Assembly: GCA_947472795.1 (NCBI GenBank)
Contig: CANJBL010000015.1
Span: forward strand, 1-57,735
Source of the DNA: Fidelibacterota bacterium
GTDB lineage: Bacteria; Pseudomonadota; Alphaproteobacteria; Rhodospirillales; Rhodospirillaceae
Length of the DNA: 57,735 nucleotides
Direction: 5' to 3'
The notes beneath the pieces are model-generated. The model was not told where the DNA came from, searched no databases, and saw only the letters and a program-made list of their open reading frames with translations. Shown piece after piece: positions 45,976 through 55,491 of this stretch; position 1 is the first letter of the stretch; every line of letters begins with the position of its first letter. Both the position numbers and the translations under genes were made by a program.

Positions 45976-46661
45976 GGCGCGGCGCATCAACCCCGGCGGC
46001 GATAGCCCTCCTGCTGGCGCTCGCGGCTTGCGGCGGCGCGCCTGAAGGCAGACGTGAACGTGAGACCGGGCTGATCATTCAAGGTCTCGACGGACGCAAC
46101 ACCATCTTGCGACCAGGCATGGATGCGAATGCGGCCTATAGCCAGGCGCTGGATATGAGAGCGCAAGGAAACTGTGCGGGCGCCATTCTCAAACTGCGCC
46201 CGGTGGCCAATCTGGGGCCCGGTTACGAGAACGCACAAACCGCATTGGGTGGCTGCCTGCTCCAGGAAGACAGCAAGAATTTGTCATCCGATTATCTGGA
46301 AGGTTTGACATGGTTGCGCCGCGCCGCCGACGCCGGCTGGCCAGAAGCGCAAGGTACCCTTGCCATTGCCCACAGCATGGGTCCGCTGGTCATTCACAAT
46401 GGCGACGAAGCGGCTTATTGGCTGACACTGTACGAGAGCAATCCGTCGCGGATGCGCATTGGGTTCACACCCTTGCCGGCAGGAGATATCGCTGCTGTGG
46501 AGAAGGCTTTAACAGCTGGCGAAAAAGAAACCGGCGCCAAACGTGCCGCCCAATGGCAACGCAAAGTCTGGCTGCCGCCGGCACAACCGGCGCCCGGCAT
46601 TGATAGTGAACGCGGACCACGCGGCGGACGGCAGCAGCGTGGGCAGGGCCGTCCCAACTAG
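45972..46661 (+). CDS. lipoprotein with Sel1-like repeats
   Basis: This 229-residue protein has a lipoprotein signal (AAIALLLALAAC, lipidated C20) and a region with Sel1/TPR-like helices (AGAILKLRPVANLGPGYENAQTALGGCLL, LEGLTWLRRAADAGWPEAQGTLAIAHSMG). The C-terminal tail is basic and low in complexity (RGPRGGRQQRGQGRPN). The TTG start at 45972 overlaps the autotransporter stop by two bases, and mprF starts five bases after its stop. It probably sits at the periplasmic face of a membrane as a binding adapter; the partner is unknown. Confidence 0.85.
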   Translation: MRRGASTPAAIALLLALAACGGAPEGRRERETGLIIQGLDGRNTILRPGMDANAAYSQALDMRAQGNCAGAILKLRPVANLGPGYENAQTALGGCLLQEDSKNLSSDYLEGLTWLRRAADAGWPEAQGTLAIAHSMGPLVIHNGDEAAYWLTLYESNPSRMRIGFTPLPAGDIAAVEKALTAGEKETGAKRAAQWQRKVWLPPAQPAPGIDSERGPRGGRQQRGQGRPN

Positions 46662-46666
46662 CACCC

Positions 46667-49309
46667 ATGAACACGCAGCCGTCTTCCTCACCTGCGGCGC
46701 GTCCCCCTGAACCTCGGCTGGAGGATACGGCGGAGGTCGGAGCGGGTCGATTTGTCGCCGCAATTAAAAAGATCGGCCCCCTCGCCATGGTGGCGGTCTT
46801 CGGGTTAGCCATCTGGCTTCTCAGCACAACGCTGGCCGATGATCGCTTCTTTGAAATCCGCGATTATGTTTCGGCGCTCTCGTTCGGCCAGATTACGTCC
46901 GCCATCGCATTTTCCGCCGCCAGCTACGCCATGCTGATCGGTTACGACCTGCTGGCGCTGCGTTACGTCGGCAAAAACGTGCCTCTGCGCGCTGTCGCGC
47001 TGACGTCGTTCATTTCTTACGCCTTCACCAACAACATCGGGTTTGGCGGCCTCGGCACTCTCACCGGCGGCTCGGTGCGTTACCGCCTATATGCCGCCGC
47101 TGGCTTGAGCGGGCTGGAGATCACGGCCGTCATCGCCTTCTGCCTGGCCACATTCATCGTCGGCATCGTTCTGACCGGCGGAATCACGCTGCTGTTGCGG
47201 CCCAATGCCCTCGCCGAGCTACAGGCTCTTCCGCCGCAACTTGTGCAGGCCATCGGCTTTGTGATGACCGCAACGATCATCGCATATCTTGTGTGTAGCC
47301 TCCTGCGCCGGCGCGCGCTCGTCATCGGCAAATGGCGTCTGAAAATTCCGACGTTCGAGCTCGCTCTCGCTCAAGTCACGATCTCCAGCGTCGATATTGT
47401 GATGACCTGCGCGGTTCTTTACACGCTCATGCCGTTGGATGCGGGCTTCGGGTTTATCAGCTTCCTGACCATGTTCATTGTCGCGCTGATCGCTGGCGTG
47501 GTGAGCCATGTGCCTGGCGGACTCGGCGTCTTTGAGGGCGTTCTGCTCCTGCTGCTGCCGAATGTCGACATGGCGGAGGCCGCCGGCGCGCTGCTGGCCT
47601 ATCGCATGGTCTATTACTTTCTGCCGTTGGCCATTGCCACAGCACTCCTGGCGGGAAACGAGATCTATACCCAGTGGCGCAGCGTGGCTAAGGTCGCGCG
47701 CCTCTTGGGCGGTCAAGCTGCCCGTGTCGCGCCGCAGGTTGCCGCGAGTGCGGCCTTCTTCGCCGGCGTTGTGCTTTTGGTCTCGGGCGCAACACCCTCC
47801 ATGGACGATCGTCTGGCATTCATCGAAAAAATACTCCCGCTCTCGGTCCTGGAAGCTTCGCACCTGATCGGCAGCCTGGCGGGGATCGGCCTCATGGTGT
47901 TATCGCGCGCTCTTTTGCAACGGCTTGACGCCGCCTATGTCCTGACACTCACGTTGCTCGGCGTCGGCGCGCTTGCGTCCTTGCTGAAGGGCCTCGACTA
48001 TGAGGAAGCGTTGTTTCTGGCCTTCCTCGTTCTTGCGCTGATTCCCACCCGCAAGGCCTTCGACCGTCATACGGTCTTGTGGGCGCAACGTTTCTCCAGC
48101 GAATGGATGGCCCTGGTCACCGTCATCGTTCTCGGTACCATCTGGATCGGCTTCTTCTCCTACCGCCACGTGGAATATTCCAACGACCTCTGGTGGCAGT
48201 TCGAGTTCTCGGGCGATGCCCCGCGGTTCCTGCGCGCAAGCCTGTTGGTCGCGCTCATCGGTATGGGCGTGGCGCTCACGCAACTCCTCCGCCCGCAACC
48301 ACCGCCGCCGTCCCTGCCGACGTCCGAGGACTTGGTTCGTATGGCCGAAATCGTGGCGGGCTCACGTGATACAAAATCGGCACTCGCCATGCTGGGCGAC
48401 AAAAATGTGCTTTTCAGCGATCGCGGCGATGCTTTCATCATGTACGGCGTGCGCGGTCGCAGCTGGATCGCCATGGGAGATCCCATCGGTCCGGCGGAAG
48501 CCCGAGCGGAGTTGGCCTGGAAGTTCCGTGAGCTTTGCGACCGCTATAACGGTGTCCCTGTCTTCTATCAGGTAGATGCCGACTACCTGGCCATGTACGT
48601 GGACCTCGGGCTTTCCATGCTGAAGCTCGGCGACGAAGCCCGTGTCGATCTCCCTTCTTTCTCCCTCGATCAGCCTAGCTTCAGGGATCTGCGTTACGGA
48701 CACAGGCGATCGGTAAAAGAAGGCGCCACGTTCGAGGTGCTGTCGCCCGTGCAAGTCTCCGCCGTACTTCCAGAATTGCGGAAAATCTCAGATCACTGGC
48801 TGGACGCCCACAAAACCCGGGAAAAAGGCTTCTCCGTCGGCCATTTTGATGACGCCTACCTTTCGCGCTTCCCCTGTGCCGTCGTTCGCCAGGGTGGCCG
48901 CATCGTTGCCTTTACCAATTTGTGGCTCGGCGCCGGCCTTCAAGAACTGTCGGTGGATTTGATGCGCTATATCCCGCAACAGATTTACGGGGTGATGGAC
49001 TTCATGTTCGTCGAGTTGATCTACTGGGGCCAGAAGCAGGGATACCACTGGTTTAACTTAGGGATGGCGCCCCTTTCCGGGCTGGAGGCTCGCAAACTCT
49101 CCCCCGTGTGGTACCGCATCGGTTCATTGGCCTACCGTTTTGGCGACCAATTCTATAACTTCCAAGGATTGCGTCGGTATAAAGAAAAGTTCAATCCGGA
49201 ATGGCGCCCCAGATTCCTCGCTTCGCCCGGCGGTCTAGCCCTCGGCCGCATCCTGTTGGATGTGACGTCGCTCATCTCGGGCGGTATCGGCGGCACGGTC
49301 AAGCGGTAG
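46667..49309 (+). CDS. mprF: lysyl-phosphatidylglycerol synthase and flippase MprF (LpiA)
   Basis: MprF transfers lysine from lysyl-tRNA to phosphatidylglycerol and flips the product to the outer leaflet, giving resistance to cationic peptides and acid. The 880-residue protein has a large membrane domain of many helices (about 35-535) with NNIGFGGLGTLTGGSVRYRLY and SHVPGGLGVFEG, and a C-terminal DUF2156/GNAT-like synthase domain (about 545-870) with YGVRGRSWIAMGDPIGP, FSVGHFDDAYLSRFP and FNLGMAPLSGLEARK. It is followed by AcvB, matching the lpiA-acvB pair of rhizobia and Agrobacterium. Its 3' end overlaps the acvB start. Confidence 0.94.
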   Translation: MNTQPSSSPAARPPEPRLEDTAEVGAGRFVAAIKKIGPLAMVAVFGLAIWLLSTTLADDRFFEIRDYVSALSFGQITSAIAFSAASYAMLIGYDLLALRYVGKNVPLRAVALTSFISYAFTNNIGFGGLGTLTGGSVRYRLYAAAGLSGLEITAVIAFCLATFIVGIVLTGGITLLLRPNALAELQALPPQLVQAIGFVMTATIIAYLVCSLLRRRALVIGKWRLKIPTFELALAQVTISSVDIVMTCAVLYTLMPLDAGFGFISFLTMFIVALIAGVVSHVPGGLGVFEGVLLLLLPNVDMAEAAGALLAYRMVYYFLPLAIATALLAGNEIYTQWRSVAKVARLLGGQAARVAPQVAASAAFFAGVVLLVSGATPSMDDRLAFIEKILPLSVLEASHLIGSLAGIGLMVLSRALLQRLDAAYVLTLTLLGVGALASLLKGLDYEEALFLAFLVLALIPTRKAFDRHTVLWAQRFSSEWMALVTVIVLGTIWIGFFSYRHVEYSNDLWWQFEFSGDAPRFLRASLLVALIGMGVALTQLLRPQPPPPSLPTSEDLVRMAEIVAGSRDTKSALAMLGDKNVLFSDRGDAFIMYGVRGRSWIAMGDPIGPAEARAELAWKFRELCDRYNGVPVFYQVDADYLAMYVDLGLSMLKLGDEARVDLPSFSLDQPSFRDLRYGHRRSVKEGATFEVLSPVQVSAVLPELRKISDHWLDAHKTREKGFSVGHFDDAYLSRFPCAVVRQGGRIVAFTNLWLGAGLQELSVDLMRYIPQQIYGVMDFMFVELIYWGQKQGYHWFNLGMAPLSGLEARKLSPVWYRIGSLAYRFGDQFYNFQGLRRYKEKFNPEWRPRFLASPGGLALGRILLDVTSLISGGIGGTVKR

Positions 49310-50670
49310 CTCGCAACATCTTCGCGGCGCTGGCATTGCTCGGCGTCCTATCGTCCTGCGGCGACGATGATTCACTGATACGTTCTGACATTGATGTAGG
49401 CCCCTTTGGGAAGGTGGCCCTCTATCGCTACCCCGGCACACCGCACAATCTCATCATTTACTTTTCCGACAGGGCCGGATGGCGCCAGGATTTTGACGGC
49501 GCAGCTTCAGGCGCGGCGTGGCCCGACCGTGTGGTGGCGGGCATTGATCTGCCGCGCCTGACTAAAAACCTCGCCGTATCCGGCAGGTGCGTCGACTACG
49601 CCGGCGCCTTGAAAACCTTGAGCGCGGCCATCGCACGCGAAGTGAAAGCGCCTGTCGACGAACAACCCATGTTGGTAGGCGAAGGTGACGGCGGCATGCT
49701 TGCCTACGTTGCCGCAGTCCAGGGCCCCACCAGTGTTCAAGCTGTTATCACCCAGGACTTCTGTCCTGTCCTGGCGGCGCCACCTCCCTGCGACGGCCCA
49801 ACGGGCCCTATCGCGGAGGGTGCGCCCGACGCTCTTTCGCTCAAACCTTCCGCCGCGTTGAAAGCCCCTTTCATCACCATTGCCGATCCCGCATCGTGCA
49901 AGAGCGATCTCACCGCGTTCACGGATGCTTTGCCCGACGGACGCATCGTGCCACCGGAGCCGACGCAAGCCGTCGATCTGATGAATTCGGTCATCATCCA
50001 GACCAATGCACGCACATCAGTAGGCGCGACAACCGATGTTGAAGACTTGCGGGGGATTCCGGTAGTCGAGGTGCCCATAGAGCGGAAGAGCGACGACCGT
50101 CTGGCCATTGTTCTCACGGGTGACGGCGGCTGGTCTGATATCGACAAGGACATCGGCGAGCGCCTCGCCAAAGAAGGCATCGCTGTCGTCGGCTTCAATT
50201 CGCTGAAGTACTTCTGGGAACGCCAATCGCCTGACAAATCCGCTGCCGACCTAGACCGCGTCATTCGCTACTACATGTCAGCTTGGGGTCGTCAGCGTGT
50301 GCTGTTGGTCGGCTTCTCCTTCGGCGCCGACGTGCTGCCCAGCCTCTTCGAGCGCCTGCCAGCAGATCTGCAAGAACGCACATCTCTCATGGCGCTACTG
50401 TCGCCAAGCCCGCACGCCTCTTTCGAAATCAGCGTCGGGGGCTGGGTGGGTGTCGAGAATCACGACGGCCCGGAACTGGCGCCCACCATGGACAAGCTGA
50501 AGGTACCGATGCTGTGCGTTCAAGGAACCGAGCAGGAAGACAAGCCCTGCCCGCTAGTCACCAATACCGGTCTTGAGATCATGACGCTCAAGGGTGATCA
50601 CCACTTCGATGGAGTCTATGAGCCCATCGCCGCGCGCATCGTTGCCAAGACGAAGAAAACGCCGGGCTAA
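49201..50670 (+). CDS. acvB: AcvB/VirJ-family periplasmic protein
   Basis: This 489-residue protein is a lipoprotein-like exported protein (FAALALLGVLSSC, lipidated C53) with two alpha/beta-hydrolase-like halves: GEGDGGMLAY in the first and nucleophile S373 in GFSFGADVLPSLFERL plus KGDHHFDG in the second, the latter being the conserved VirJ domain. AcvB of Agrobacterium removes lysine from lysyl-phosphatidylglycerol in the periplasm, so pairing with mprF fits. The only plausible start in frame is ATG 49201, inside mprF, which gives a long basic leader (about 38 residues). A start closer to the lipobox is not visible. Confidence 0.88.
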   Translation: MAPQIPRFARRSSPRPHPVGCDVAHLGRYRRHGQAVARNIFAALALLGVLSSCGDDDSLIRSDIDVGPFGKVALYRYPGTPHNLIIYFSDRAGWRQDFDGAASGAAWPDRVVAGIDLPRLTKNLAVSGRCVDYAGALKTLSAAIAREVKAPVDEQPMLVGEGDGGMLAYVAAVQGPTSVQAVITQDFCPVLAAPPPCDGPTGPIAEGAPDALSLKPSAALKAPFITIADPASCKSDLTAFTDALPDGRIVPPEPTQAVDLMNSVIIQTNARTSVGATTDVEDLRGIPVVEVPIERKSDDRLAIVLTGDGGWSDIDKDIGERLAKEGIAVVGFNSLKYFWERQSPDKSAADLDRVIRYYMSAWGRQRVLLVGFSFGADVLPSLFERLPADLQERTSLMALLSPSPHASFEISVGGWVGVENHDGPELAPTMDKLKVPMLCVQGTEQEDKPCPLVTNTGLEIMTLKGDHHFDGVYEPIAARIVAKTKKTPG

Positions 50671-50682
50671 AGCGGCGTCAGA

Positions 50683-51171
50683 TTAAAGCTGGGTCGGATT
50701 AGGCGCATCGCCATAGACCGCCTTCGGATCGAAGGTCTTCTCGGTCTCTTCGAAGTGCAGGTTTTCAACCGCAGCCCCCACATCGCCCAGCGGCACAGAG
50801 CGGTAGAAGCACGAGCGGTAACCGACGTGACAGCTCGCGCCAGAGCCTGACACTTCCACGCGCAACCACACGGCGTCTTGATCATCGTCGATCCGCATCT
50901 CGACAACCTTCTGCACCAGGCCACTGGTGGCACCCTTGTGCCAGATGGCCTTACGGCTGCGGCTATAATAGTGGGCTTCGGCGGTTTCGATGGTCTTGGC
51001 CAGGGCTTCAGCATTCATATAGCCGTGCATCAACAGCTCGCCTGTTTGGGCAGCGGTCGTCACTACCGGAATCAAACCGTTCTGGTCGAACTTGGGGGCA
51101 AGGGTCTTGCCCTCTTCGACCTGCTCGATGCTGACACGGCGTCCGAAAGACGGCGTCTCTTGGCCACTCAT
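50683..51171 (-). CDS. hisI: phosphoribosyl-AMP cyclohydrolase
   Basis: HisI opens the purine ring of phosphoribosyl-AMP in histidine synthesis with zinc and magnesium. The 162-residue protein has the [26 protein letters not shown] start, [23 protein letters not shown], and [15 protein letters not shown] with two of the zinc cysteines. The third, usually in DCDxDA, is an aspartate here (DDDQDA), as I recall also from other Alphaproteobacteria. hisG and hisD are 17 kb away, so the pathway genes are scattered. It is convergent with the AcvB gene. Confidence 0.94.
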   Translation of the reverse strand: MSGQETPSFGRRVSIEQVEEGKTLAPKFDQNGLIPVVTTAAQTGELLMHGYMNAEALAKTIETAEAHYYSRSRKAIWHKGATSGLVQKVVEMRIDDDQDAVWLRVEVSGSGASCHVGYRSCFYRSVPLGDVGAAVENLHFEETEKTFDPKAVYGDAPNPTQL

Positions 51172-51301
51172 ATCCCAACTCCTGAAAGGAAGCGCTGTTG
51201 GGCGGAGATATCGCTGTTAATGCCCGGTTTTGCAATCCCCCGCCCGATGCGCTATCACCCGCCTCTGACATTGGCCGCGAGCGGGACCCGGAAACCAGCG
51301 T

Positions 51302-52672
51302 ATGTCATTGATTTTATACAATACTTTGACACGGCGCAAAGAGCTGTTCACGCCCTTGGACCCGGGCCGGGTGACCATGTATGTGTGCGGGCCCACGGTC
51401 TACAACTACGCCCATATCGGTAACGCCCGCCCGGCGGTGGTCTTTGATGTTCTCTTCCGCCTCTTGAAGGCCCGCTATCCGCAGGTGCTCTACGCGCGCA
51501 ATACCACGGACGTTGACGACAAGATCAACGCGGCGGCGAAGGCCCAAGGCGTTCCCATCAGGACCATCACCGACAAATTCACGGCCATCTACCGCGCCGA
51601 CATGAGCGCGCTCGGCGTGCTGCCGCCAACGCTGGAACCCAGCGCGACCGAACACATCCCGCAGATGATCGCCATGATCGAAGTGCTCATGGCGAAAGGC
51701 CATGCTTACGCCGCCGAAGGTCATGTGATGTTTCATGTGCCCTCCTTCACGGGGTATGGCCAACTCTCCGGACGCAATCGCGACGACATGATCGCCGGTG
51801 CCCGTGTGGAAGTGGCGCCTTTCAAGAAAGACCCGGCGGACTTCGTGCTCTGGAAACCCTCGACGCCCGACCTTCCCGGCTGGGATAGCCCCTGGGGCCG
51901 CGGCCGTCCGGGTTGGCACATCGAATGCTCGGCTATGATCGAAGCTCATCTCGGGCCCACCATCGACATTCACGGCGGTGGCCACGATCTGATCTTCCCG
52001 CACCACGAGAACGAACTGGCCCAAGGGACCTGCGCGCACGGCGGCAAGACCTATGCTCAGGTCTGGATGCACAACGGCTTCCTGACCATGGACAAGGAGA
52101 AGATGTCCAAGTCCTTGGGCAACATTGTCACGGTGCACGAGCTGCTGAAGAATGCGCCAGGCGAAGCGTTGCGTTGGGCCCTTCTCGGCGCCCACTATCG
52201 TCAACCGCTCGATTGGTCTGATGAAACCGTGGCGCAAGCGAAGGCCACGCTCGACCGTGCCTATCGTGCGCTGGGAGAAGTATGGGATATCGAGGCAAAA
52301 TCGAATACCGCACCCACGGCGTTAACCGAAGCTTTGGAGGACGATCTCAACACTCCCAAAGCGATGGCGGAAATTGCGGCTCTCGTGAAAGCCCTGAACA
52401 GCGCAAAAGACGCCGATGAGAAGGCCCGTCTGAAAGGCGAGCTTTTGGCAGCGGGTACATTACTGGGTGTCTTACAGCAGGACCCTGAAAAATGGCTGGC
52501 CAAAGACCTCGACATTGACGAGGCTTGGATTATCCAAATGATCGAAGCGCGTGCAAGTGCTCGCAAGGCGCGCGACTTCAAGGAAGCCGACCGCATTCGC
52601 GGAGAGATCGCCGCGGCGGGTATCGAGATAAAAGATAACCCCGACGGCACGACAACATGGGCGGCGAAATAA
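51302..52672 (+). CDS. cysS: cysteinyl-tRNA synthetase
   Basis: CysS charges tRNA-Cys. The 456-residue class I enzyme has the zinc cysteine C29 in [18 protein letters not shown], the HIGN motif at 38-41, GWHIECSAM, the HHENELAQ zinc histidine region and KMSKS at 267-271. Length and motifs are normal. It has one base before the argE start and so shares its transcript. Confidence 0.97.
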   Translation: MSLILYNTLTRRKELFTPLDPGRVTMYVCGPTVYNYAHIGNARPAVVFDVLFRLLKARYPQVLYARNTTDVDDKINAAAKAQGVPIRTITDKFTAIYRADMSALGVLPPTLEPSATEHIPQMIAMIEVLMAKGHAYAAEGHVMFHVPSFTGYGQLSGRNRDDMIAGARVEVAPFKKDPADFVLWKPSTPDLPGWDSPWGRGRPGWHIECSAMIEAHLGPTIDIHGGGHDLIFPHHENELAQGTCAHGGKTYAQVWMHNGFLTMDKEKMSKSLGNIVTVHELLKNAPGEALRWALLGAHYRQPLDWSDETVAQAKATLDRAYRALGEVWDIEAKSNTAPTALTEALEDDLNTPKAMAEIAALVKALNSAKDADEKARLKGELLAAGTLLGVLQQDPEKWLAKDLDIDEAWIIQMIEARASARKARDFKEADRIRGEIAAAGIEIKDNPDGTTTWAAK

Positions 52673-52673
52673 C

Positions 52674-53846
52674 ATGAGCACCATTTCTCCTGCGGCCGCA
52701 AAATCCATCGCCATGCTGGAGAAGCTGGTCAGCTTCGACACAGTCTCGCGCAACTCCAATCTCGCTTTCATCGAGTTTGTCACGGACTTGCTCAAAGCCC
52801 ACGGCATTGAAAGCCGGCTGGTGCATAACGACAGCCACACCAAAGCCAACCTGCTCGCCACCATTGGCCCGCGTGTGGAAGGCGGCGTCGTGCTCTCCGG
52901 TCATACAGATGTTGTGCCGGTGGATGGTCAGGACTGGCGCACCAATCCCTTCGACGTTATCGAGCGCGACGGCCTGCTGTTTGGCCGCGGCACCGCCGAT
53001 ATGAAATGCTTCCTCGCCATCATTCTCGGCGCACTGGACACACTGACGGCAGCGCCGCTCAAATCACCGATCCATCTCGCCTTCTCGTATGACGAGGAAG
53101 TGGGCTGCCTGGGCGCACCATCGCTTATTCGCCTGTTGAACCGGGAACTCCCCAAACCTCGCGCCGTTATCGTCGGTGAGCCGACTGAGATGAAGGTTGT
53201 CAGCGCGCATAAAGGCATCACCGGCGTGCGGACCACGGTGACTGGTCATGAGTCGCATTCGTCTCAGACGCATCGGGGTGTCAGCGCCGTGATGGTCGCC
53301 GCCGACCTCATTCAGTTTCTTCAATCTCTCTCTACCGAAGCGGCTACAAAAGGCCCGCACAACGGCCTCTTTGAACCGCCGCATAGCACTATCACTGTGA
53401 ACATGATCGAAGGCGGAACAGCGCTGAATATCATGGCGCGGCATTGTACTTTTCATTGGGACATCCGCGTGCTGCCGGAGGATGACCCAGCGCGGTATCT
53501 TTCCCGCTTCAAGGCCTATTGCGAGGAGTCGGTGTTGCCGCGCATGCGGGCCATTTCGCCGGCCTGCGCCATCGAAACCGTACCACGCGAGCCCACCCCA
53601 GCACTTCGCGCCGAGCCGGGATCAGAAGCCGAGCGGCTCTGCCGCATGCTGACGGGCGACAACGTCACGCGGGCCGTTGCCTTCGCGGCCGAGGCCGGTC
53701 AATTCCAGCAAAGCGGCTTATCGGTGGTCATCTGCGGGCCCGGCTCCATCACGCAAGCCCATCAACCCAACGAGTTCATTTCGGTCGCGCAAGTGGAAGC
53801 AGGCACGCGCTTCTTGCACGACCTCGTGGCACACCTCTCGCGATAA
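52674..53846 (+). CDS. argE: acetylornithine deacetylase
   Basis: ArgE removes the acetyl group from N-acetylornithine to yield ornithine in arginine synthesis. The 390-residue M20 metallohydrolase has the metal ligands H77 and D79 in SGHTDVVPV, D109 in GRGTADMK, the catalytic E141-E142 in YDEEVGCLG and VGEPTEM. DUF-free length fits ArgE. M20 relatives such as DapE differ in these motifs. It lies one base after cysS and two bases before the receiver gene. Confidence 0.93.
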   Translation: MSTISPAAAKSIAMLEKLVSFDTVSRNSNLAFIEFVTDLLKAHGIESRLVHNDSHTKANLLATIGPRVEGGVVLSGHTDVVPVDGQDWRTNPFDVIERDGLLFGRGTADMKCFLAIILGALDTLTAAPLKSPIHLAFSYDEEVGCLGAPSLIRLLNRELPKPRAVIVGEPTEMKVVSAHKGITGVRTTVTGHESHSSQTHRGVSAVMVAADLIQFLQSLSTEAATKGPHNGLFEPPHSTITVNMIEGGTALNIMARHCTFHWDIRVLPEDDPARYLSRFKAYCEESVLPRMRAISPACAIETVPREPTPALRAEPGSEAERLCRMLTGDNVTRAVAFAAEAGQFQQSGLSVVICGPGSITQAHQPNEFISVAQVEAGTRFLHDLVAHLSR

Positions 53847-53848
53847 CC

Positions 53849-54229
53849 ATGAAGATCGACCCATCCGCCAAGATCGTGATTGTCGATGATGCGGTCCACA
53901 TGCTGATCGCCCTGCGGCGCACGCTCACGAAACTGGGCTTCAGTCATATTCTCGAGGCCACCAACGGTAAGGAAGCCCTCGCCATTCTCGAGCACAATCT
54001 TGATACCGCGCTGATTATCTCGGACTGGAATATGGAACCAGTGGACGGCATGGCGCTTCTCGAAGCCATACGTGCCGATCATCGCCTGCGCGATCTGCCC
54101 TTTATTCTCATCACCGCCGACCCGGCGGCGAATTCCCGCGACAAGGCGATGGCGGCGGGCGCACAGGTGATTTTGACAAAGCCCTTCACCGCCGAGGCTC
54201 TACGCCTCGCGATCTCCGGGCTGTCCTAG
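53849..54229 (+). CDS. single-domain response regulator
   Basis: This 126-residue receiver has the acidic pair D13-D14 in IVIVDDAVHML, phospho-acceptor D59 in IISDWNMEPVDGM and the lysine in ILTKPFTAEA. It has the CheY-like SDWNMxPxDGMxLL pattern and no output domain. It starts two bases after argE, although translation with a metabolic gene may be incidental. Its stop overlaps the convergent gene by four bases. Confidence 0.92.
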   Translation: MKIDPSAKIVIVDDAVHMLIALRRTLTKLGFSHILEATNGKEALAILEHNLDTALIISDWNMEPVDGMALLEAIRADHRLRDLPFILITADPAANSRDKAMAAGAQVILTKPFTAEALRLAISGLS

Positions 54230-55230
54230 CTTTCCGACGCTTCAGATTTGGGCGCGTCACTTTTGGCGCGGCTTTTCATGAGGCTCTTGCCGGTAGAGAA
54301 CCGCTTGGCCAGGAACTGATAGGTCGCAGCCACAGCGCGATCAATCTCCTGGCTACGGATCATTTGTAGGTTCTGCCACTTGGCAATAACAGGATCCCAT
54401 TCCATCAAGATAAAGTGCATGTCATCGCGCGCTTTCCGTACGGCGCGAATGATGTCTTCGATGGACATGAGCGCATTGAGCACATCCGCCGTTTCGGAAT
54501 CAATATTGTTGAAGATGTCGTCTGTCTCCGCGGTAGCTTTGACCATCAGCAATTTGATGCGCCCCAGATCGGCGGAAGCGCGCTGATCGGCAGAATAGAC
54601 TTTGATCAAGAGTTCGACATTGGCGCGGATGCGCAGCAGTTCACGCGCGCGATCCCGCAAGGCTTCGATATAGCAGATTTCGCGCGCCAGCGTTTCGATA
54701 CGCTCCAATACCTTTTCGGATTCCTTGGGATCGATGCCAAGCGCGATAGCCGCCTTGGTGAAGGCATCTTTCAAAGCCTTCTTGTTGCTGTCATCGGAGA
54801 TGATTTTCTTCAAATCATCCTGACTCGCATAACTGAGAGGCTTGCCCGACATCCACGAGAGCAGCTGTACCTGTAAACGGTCGCGCGCGATCTGTTTGTG
54901 CTTGCGCGCCACGGTCCAGGAGGCCGTACCGTCGAGGATTTCGTTGGGGATTTCGTCACCGGGGCGGATGTCAGGTACGAAATGCAACCCTGCTTCCGCG
55001 CGCGTGATGAGCCGGTCATCGTGGCTCTCGGGCGCGATAAGGAATGTGCGGCGTAAATCCGAGAGCGAGATGTAACCCTGGCCAGCGCCCATATCGACGG
55101 CGAACATTGGCTTCTTGGGGTGCCCCCGCAGCTCGAAGTGCGCGCCAGGTGCCTGAAAAACGCGAGCCTGAAAATCGAAATGCGTATTGCGCGGTCCGCT
55201 GGGCTTAGGAGGTTGTGTCTCGTCGGTCAT
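54226..55230 (-). CDS. conserved hypothetical protein with helical C-terminal region
   Basis: This 334-residue cytosolic protein has no signal or membrane segment. The first 130 residues hold beta-rich stretches (FELRGHPKKPMFAVDMGAGQ, LRRTFLIAPESHDDRL); residues about 150-300 are long charged helices (KALKDAFTKAAIALGI, VLERIETLAREICYIEALRDRARELL) that suggest a coiled coil. I do not recognise the family. It faces and overlaps a CheY-like gene, so a link to signalling or motility is possible but unproven. Confidence 0.75.
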   Translation of the reverse strand: MTDETQPPKPSGPRNTHFDFQARVFQAPGAHFELRGHPKKPMFAVDMGAGQGYISLSDLRRTFLIAPESHDDRLITRAEAGLHFVPDIRPGDEIPNEILDGTASWTVARKHKQIARDRLQVQLLSWMSGKPLSYASQDDLKKIISDDSNKKALKDAFTKAAIALGIDPKESEKVLERIETLAREICYIEALRDRARELLRIRANVELLIKVYSADQRASADLGRIKLLMVKATAETDDIFNNIDSETADVLNALMSIEDIIRAVRKARDDMHFILMEWDPVIAKWQNLQMIRSQEIDRAVAATYQFLAKRFSTGKSLMKSRAKSDAPKSEASES

Positions 55231-55325
55231 CGGTTCCGCGTCGTGTCAACCGCCAGGCATTTATGAAGCACGGGCAAGACAATGGCGACATCGGACCCGG
55301 GCGCGCGTGCAACTTCGATCTGGAA

Positions 55326-55400
<75 letters not shown>

Positions 55401-55491
55401 AGAAGTCCCGGAAATTAGCCTTTCCGCGACGTAGGGACAACTGGGGAAACGAGCCTTGCCACAGTATGGGCACAGTGGAAGGCAATTTAAC

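Noticed and set aside
44650..45990. 446-residue open frame on the minus strand
   Set aside because: It lies opposite the autotransporter barrel, whose frame has signal, passenger and barrel features. The minus frame has no recognisable domain.
51314..52237. 307-residue open frame on the minus strand
   Set aside because: It is antisense to cysS, which has all class I synthetase motifs. It is a shadow frame of GC-rich coding DNA.
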